Shown piece after piece: positions 58,895-64,000 of a stretch of 64,000 nucleotides of DNA. Below the pieces are notes generated by a model. The model did not search any database and was not told where the DNA came from. It saw nothing but the letters and a program-made list of their open reading frames with translations. The DNA lies in assembly GCA_036426205.1 (NCBI GenBank), contig CM071567.1, positions 291,153,141 to 291,217,140 of the forward strand. The letters run 5' to 3'. Position 1 is the first letter of the stretch, and each line of letters opens with the position of its first letter. This stretch comes from Ascaphus truei. Its lineage: Eukaryota > Chordata > Amphibia > Anura > Ascaphidae. The position numbers and the translations under genes were made by a program.

Positions 58895-59694
58895 TAAAGG
58901 CTTTATTTCCAACCTCCTGGAGCTTTGACACGGTTTTTTCTTTGTAATGGTGTTTTAAGCCTGATATTTTTTGAGGATAACCACACCCGGTCGCCAGGTT
59001 TGAAAGAAGGCCCAGGTTGACGATGACGATCTGCCTTGGTCTTTTATTTGGCAACCGCAGATTGTAAAGTCTTGAGGATCCTTTTCCAAGATTCTTGTAG
59101 ATTGGCCACATGAGAGTCGGCCGCAGGAATGCCCGAAGGGGAAGGCGAGAGAGGAAGACTACTGGGGTGGAAACCGAAGTTAATAAAAAAAGGGAGACTC
59201 CTGAGTAGACTCGTTTTTAAGGGAATTTATAGCAAATTCGGCCCATGGCAAAAGGTCCACCCAGTTATCTTGTGAGTCCGATATGAAGCATCTTAGATAT
59301 TGTTCAAGAGTTTGATTCATCCTTTCTATTTGACCATTGGTTTGAGGATGGTATCCAAAGGAAAACATAAGAGAGATACAGAGTCCGCCAGAATTTCGAG
59401 ATGAACTGTGATCCACGGTCAGAGACAATAGAAATGGGAACGCCATGTAACCTGAATTTTTTTTTGGAGAAGACATCAGCCAGTGGCAGAGTTAGGAAGA
59501 CCCTTGAGGGGAATAAAGTGTGCTCGTTTAGAGAACCTGTCTACTATGACCAGAATGGTGTTCATCCCTTTGGAAATGGGCAGTTCAACAATGAAATCCA
59601 TCGAAATATGTTTCGATGGTTGTTCCAGAATGGGGAGAGGCAAGAGAAGTCCATAAGATTTGTGATGGAGTGTCTTACTCTGGGCACATACAGG
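58895..59694 (-). pseudogene. Gypsy integrase, frameshifted
   Basis: Downstream of the long pol frame on the minus strand, broken frames encode FSFGYHPQTNGQIERMNQTL, WVDLLPWAEFAINS (59180-59476) and further down GDRVWLSS-like sequence. These are the integrase core end and C-terminal region of Gypsy pol. A stop after DFTTA at 59695 and frameshifts inactivate it. No chromodomain or LTR was found before the break at about 58895, so the element is 3' truncated. Confidence 0.8.
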
Positions 59695-61596
59695 TCAGGC
59701 AGTGGTAAAGTCGAGAATGTCTTGGTTCATCTTTGGCCACCAAAAAGTCCGTTTAATGAGATCTGCTGTCCTTTTGAAGCCTGGATGACCGACTGCTCTA
59801 GAAGAATGACCCCAAAGCAAAATTTTATGGTGAAAGTGTGGAGCTGCGTATAGGTGTCCTTCTGGTACCCTGAACCTGCTGGGAATGTGAGCTTGAGCTT
59901 TGTTGATTTCGTCCAACACATCGAAGTTGTAAGTGGAAATTATACATTTGGCAGGAAGAATAGGCTCCGTGGTTTCATTAGCTTCGGTTTCGGTGGTGAA
60001 CTGACGAGAGAGAGCGTCCGCGGTGACATTTTTGGTACCAGGAATATATGAGATGGTGTAGTTAAAGCGGGAAAAGAAGAGTGAACAACGAGCTTGGTGG
60101 GATCCCAGATGACGAGCCCCCTCAATATATAACACATTTTTGTGGTCAGTGAGAATAGCAACTGGTTCTTTGGAACCCTCCAAAAGGTGTCTCCATTCTT
60201 GAAGAGCCAGTTTTATGGCCAAAAGTTCACGATTACCAACCTCATAATTCCTTTCGGCAGATGAAAATTTCCGTGAAAAAAAACCACAGGGGTGAAGTTT
60301 CTCTTGGGGAGAAGTCCTCTGGGAAAGGACTGCGCCGGCTCCTACGTCCGAGGCATCGACCTCCAAAGTGAAGGGGAGGGAGGTATCCGGATGACGAAGG
60401 ATGGGTGCAGAAACGAAAGCCTTCTTGAGAACCTCAAAAGCAAGAATAGCCTCTGGAGACCAGGATGAGATATCGGCGCCCTTCTTGGTCAATGCGGTGA
60501 TGGGAAGAGATATAGAATAATTTTTTTTGATGAATTTCCTGTAATAGTTGGCAAAGCCGAGAAAACGCTGCACAGCCTTGAGTGAATTAGGCAGCGGCCA
60601 ATCGAGAACAGCTTTCAGTTTATCTGAATCCATGGAGAAGCCTTGGCTGGAGATGATATAGCCTAAGAAGGCAGTAGAGGCCTGGTGGAACAAACACTTC
60701 TCCATCTTGGCATATAGGCGAATAGAACAGAGTCTATAAAGCACAAGTTTGGTATGTTGAATGTGTTCCTCCAGATTTTTAGAAAAAATAAGAATGTCGT
60801 CTAGGTAGACCATGACAAATGTTCCCAATACATCATGGAAAATGTCGTTCATGAACTCTTGAAAAACAGCAGGAGCGTTACATAAACCAAAGGGCATAAC
60901 AAGATATTCATAATGTCCAGAACGTGTATTAAATGCTGTTTTCCACTCGTCCCCCTGCCTTATGCGAATGAGATTATAGGCACCTCTTAAGTCGAGCTTT
61001 GAGAAGATAGAGGCCCCTTGGAGACGATCGAACAGTTCTGAGATAAGCGGAAGAGGATACCGGTTCTTTACCGTGATCTTATTGAGTCCGCGAAAGTCAA
61101 TGCACGGCCTAAGTGATCCATCCTTCTTCACAAAGAAGAAGCCAGCCCCGGCAGTTGAGGTAGAGTTGCAGATGAATCCCTTCTCCAAAGTTTCCTGAAT
61201 GTAGGACATCATGGCCTCGGTCTCCGGGACGGAGAGTGGGTATGACTTAGACTTCGGCAGGATGGTCCCAGGAATGAGATCGATAGGACAATCATACGGA
61301 CGATGGGGAGGAAGAACCTCCGCTTGTACCTTTTTGAACACATCCAGGTACTCATGATACATGGTAGGCAGGGTCAATAGATTGGAAGAAACGGAATCCA
61401 GGCCGGCAAGTACCGCAACAGGAGACTCCGTAGGAACGGCATCTGCGGACGAAGGCCACTGGAAAGGCAGAGTACCGGTCCAGTCAATGCGCGGATTGTG
61501 GAGTTGAAGCCAAGGCAATCCTAAAATAATTTGCACTGTGGGAGATTGAAAAATATCGAAGATGATTATCTCCTTATGACCATCAGCCAAGATCAA
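59695..61596 (-). CDS. Gypsy pol: protease end, RT, RNase H, integrase start
   Basis: An open 633-residue frame. ILGLPWLQLHNPRIDW (24-39) is the end of the protease region. RT motifs are CIDFRGLNKI (165-174), [12 protein letters not shown] (201-212), [12 protein letters not shown] (231-242) and catalytic YLDD at 264-267. RNase H residues are D413 (VDAS), E457 (NREL), D484 (LTDHK) and D527 (ADALS). A zinc-binding HHCC region begins near 594. The ATG is internal, because the polyprotein originally started upstream. It encodes the enzymes that copy element RNA and begin integration. The RT and RNase H look intact, but the integrase that follows is broken. Upstream sequence beyond 61494 is affected by the inverted duplication. 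Confidence 0.85.
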   Translation of the reverse strand: MILADGHKEIIIFDIFQSPTVQIILGLPWLQLHNPRIDWTGTLPFQWPSSADAVPTESPVAVLAGLDSVSSNLLTLPTMYHEYLDVFKKVQAEVLPPHRPYDCPIDLIPGTILPKSKSYPLSVPETEAMMSYIQETLEKGFICNSTSTAGAGFFFVKKDGSLRPCIDFRGLNKITVKNRYPLPLISELFDRLQGASIFSKLDLRGAYNLIRIRQGDEWKTAFNTRSGHYEYLVMPFGLCNAPAVFQEFMNDIFHDVLGTFVMVYLDDILIFSKNLEEHIQHTKLVLYRLCSIRLYAKMEKCLFHQASTAFLGYIISSQGFSMDSDKLKAVLDWPLPNSLKAVQRFLGFANYYRKFIKKNYSISLPITALTKKGADISSWSPEAILAFEVLKKAFVSAPILRHPDTSLPFTLEVDASDVGAGAVLSQRTSPQEKLHPCGFFSRKFSSAERNYEVGNRELLAIKLALQEWRHLLEGSKEPVAILTDHKNVLYIEGARHLGSHQARCSLFFSRFNYTISYIPGTKNVTADALSRQFTTETEANETTEPILPAKCIISTYNFDVLDEINKAQAHIPSRFRVPEGHLYAAPHFHHKILLWGHSSRAVGHPGFKRTADLIKRTFWWPKMNQDILDFTTA

Positions 61597-61654
61597 TGTA
61601 AGAGGAATAGACTCCCAAATTATAAATGCCGGCTGGAGTGGTCAGCCGTCGATG
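61494..61654 (-). repeat. 161-bp junction repeat, first copy
   Basis: It starts GATTGTGGAGTTGAAGCC and ends GTCAGCCGTCGATG. It matches 63800-63960 with no difference that I could see, in direct orientation. It encodes the pol segment just upstream of the RT. Confidence 0.9.
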
Positions 61655-63799
61655 CGCGCATTGACTGGACCGGTACTCTGCCTTTCCAGTGGCCTTCGTC
61701 CGCAGAGGCCGTTCCTACGGAGTCTCCTGTTGCGGTACTTGCCGGCCTGGATTCCGTTTCTTTCTCAATCTATGGACCCTGCCTACCATGTATCATGAGT
61801 ACCTGGATGTGTTCAAAAAGGTACAAGCGGAGTTCTTCCTCCCTCCCCATCGTCCGTATGATTGTCCTATCGATCTCATTCCTGGGACCTCCTGCCGAAG
61901 TCTAAGTCATACCCACTCTCCGTCCCGGAGCCGAGGCCATGATGTCCTACATTCAGGAAACTTTGGAGAAGGGATTCATCTGCAACTCTACCTCAACTGC
62001 CGGGGCTGGCTTCTTCTTTGTGAAGAAGGAGATCACTTAGGCCGTGCATTGACTTCTCGCGACTCAATAAGATCACGGTAAAAGACCGGTATCCCTCTTC
62101 CGCTTATCTCAGAACTGTTCCGATCGTCTCCAAGGGGCCTCTATCTTCTCAAAGCTCGACTTAAGAGGTGCCTATAATCTCATTTCGCATAAGGCAGGGG
62201 ACGAGTGGAAAACAGCATTAATACACGTTCTGGACTTATGAATATCTTGTTATGCCCTTTGGTTTATGTAACGCTCCTGCTGTTTTTCAAAGTTTCATGA
62301 ACGACATTTTCCATGATGTATTGGGAACATTGTCATGGTCTACCTAACGACATTCTTATTTTTTCTAAAAATCTGGGAACACATTCAACATACCAAACTT
62401 GTGCTTTATAGACTCGTTCTATTCGCCTAATGCCAAGATGGAGAAGTGTTTGTTCCACCAGGCCTCTACTACTGCCTTCTTAGGCTATATCATCTCCAGC
62501 CAAGGCTTCTCATGGATTCAGATAAACTGAAAGCTGTTCGATTGGCCGCTGCCTAATTCACTCAAGGCTGTGCAGCGTTTCTCGGCTTTGCCAACTTTAC
62601 AGGAAATCATCAAAAAAAATTATTCTATATCTCTTCCCATCACCGCATTGACCAAGAAGGGCGCCGATATCTCATCCTGTCTCCAGAGGCTATTCTTGCT
62701 TTTGAGGTTCTCAAGAAGCTTTCGTTTCTGCACCCATCCTTCGTCATCCGGATACCTCCCTCCCCTTCACTTTGGAGGTCGATGCCTCGGACGTGAGCCG
62801 GCGCAGTCCTTTCCCAGAGGACTTCTCCCCAGAGAAACTTCACCCCTGTGGTTTTTTTTCACGGAAATTTCATCTGCCGAAGGAATTATGAGGTTGTAAT
62901 CGTGAACTTTTGGCCATAAAACTGGCTCTTCAAGAATGGAGACACCTTTTGGAGGGTTCCAAAGAACCAGTTGCTATTCACACTGACCACAAATGTGTTA
63001 TTATTGAGGGGGCTCGTCATCTGGATCCCACCAAGCTCGTTGTTCACTCTTCTTTTCCCGCTTTAAACTACACCATCTCATATATTCCTGGTACCAAAAA
63101 TGTCACCCGCGACGCTCTCTCTCGTCAGTTTCACACCGAAACCGAAGAGCTAATGAACCACGGAGCCTATTCTTCCTGCCAAATGTATAATTTCCACTTA
63201 CAACTTCGATGTGTTGTGACGAAATCAACAAAGCTCAAGCTCACATTCCCAGCAGGTTCAGGGTACCAAAAGGACACCTATACGCAGCTCCCACGCTTTC
63301 GCCATAAAGTTTTACTTTGGGGTCATTCTTCTAGAGCAGTCGGTCACCAGGCTTCAAAAGGACAGCAGATTCATTAAACGGACTTTTTGGGTGGCCAAAG
63401 ATGAACCAAGACATTCTCGACTTTACCACTGCCTGACCTGTATGTGCCCAGAGTAAGACACTCCATCACAAATCTTATGGACTTCTCTTGCCTCTCCCCA
63501 TTCTGGAACAACCATCGAAACATATTTCGATGGATTTCATTGTTGAACTGCCCATTTCCAAAGGAATGAACACCATTCTGGTCATAGTAGACAGGTTCTC
63601 TAAACGAGCACACTTTATTCCCCTCAAGGGTCTTCCTAACTCTGCCACTGGCTGATGTCTTCTCCAAAAAAAAATTCAGGTTACATGGCGTTCCCATTTC
63701 TATTGTCTCTGACCGTGGATCACAGTTCATCTCAAATTCTGGCGGACTCTGTATCTCTCTTATGTTTTCCTTTGGATACCATCCTCAACCACATGGGTA
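61655..63799 (+). pseudogene. Inverted, error-rich copy of the Gypsy pol
   Basis: This is the reverse complement of about 59333-61493. It carries RT, RNase H and integrase pieces in plus-strand frames (61689-62081, 62570-62899, 62910-63377). Nearly all differences are single-base deletions scattered through the copy, for example in the YLDD region near 62340. It reads as the same element copied with sequencing-like errors rather than as an old diverged copy. See the finding on assembly error. Confidence 0.85.
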
Positions 63800-63960
63800 G
63801 ATTGTGGAGTTGAAGCCAAGGCAATCCTAAAATAATTTGCACTGTGGGAGATTGAAAAATATCGAAGATGATTATCTCCTTATGACCATCAGCCAAGATC
63901 AATGTAAGAGGAATAGACTCCCAAATTATAAATGCCGGCTGGAGTGGTCAGCCGTCGATG
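63800..63960 (-). repeat. 161-bp junction repeat, second copy
   Basis: Direct duplicate of 61494-61654. After it the sequence continues GCCTCGAGGCCAATGG, which could be the true upstream part of the Gypsy pol. Confidence 0.9.
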
Positions 63961-64000
63961 GCCTCGAGGCCAATGGGGGTCTTCCTTCCGACCATGGGGA

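Noticed and set aside
59401..59853. 150-codon plus-strand frame, also seen on the minus strand at 63374-63730
   Set aside because: It is the antisense of Gypsy integrase. It appears twice only because the region is present as an inverted copy.

Overview
The window looks like gene-poor, repeat-dense vertebrate DNA, most likely from a frog or toad. That inference rests on the mix of elements: Penelope-like retroelements with a GIY-YIG endonuclease, an L2-type LINE with a pentanucleotide tail, chromodomain Gypsy elements, several hAT, Harbinger-like and TTAA-flanked non-autonomous DNA elements, and many hairpins carrying a GAAACGCGTTGG-type core. No species marker was found. No complete host gene, rRNA, functional tRNA gene, CRISPR array or bacterial-type operon is visible. 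The best host-gene candidate is one possible first coding exon in a CpG-rich patch (4312-4399).

Layout, left part. 1-7600 holds an L2-type tail, a tandem-repeat insertion with a 14-bp target duplication that itself carries a small TA-flanked MITE, two more MITEs, a (TG)n tract, the CpG patch and one arm of a dispersed repeat. 7691-14001 is a broken Penelope-like element (PLE). It lies between two long inverted terminal repeats and is cut by two later insertions, each with its own target duplication. 15368-16990 is a 5'-truncated L2 LINE. 17177-18499 is a solo LTR split by another hairpin insertion with a 17-bp duplication.

Middle part. 22174-24326, 37179-38710, 42476-44142 and 56914-58287 are hAT-like elements. 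All four have 8-bp target duplications and are filled mainly with minisatellites. Three large related repeats (27105-29310, 39130-41340, 48370-51100) share palindromic modules and an exon-like segment at the same position. They are probably Harbinger-like DNA transposons. A decayed chromodomain Gypsy (about 29313-34124) was inserted into the first of them.

Right part. 51160-52560 is a second PLE fragment, 53640-54310 a LINE 3' end, and 58895-61654 a Gypsy pol on the minus strand with an open 633-residue protease/RT/RNase H frame. That pol is followed by a noisy inverted copy of itself and then an exact repeat of the 161-bp junction (order A-B-inverted A-B). This looks more like an assembly error than biology.

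The most interesting recurrent system is a set of PLE-associated hairpins. Inverted arms surround a hammerhead-like CTGANGA...GAAACGCG core, and the four insertions whose ends could be resolved carry 13-17-bp target duplications. All boundaries were read by eye and no database comparison was run.
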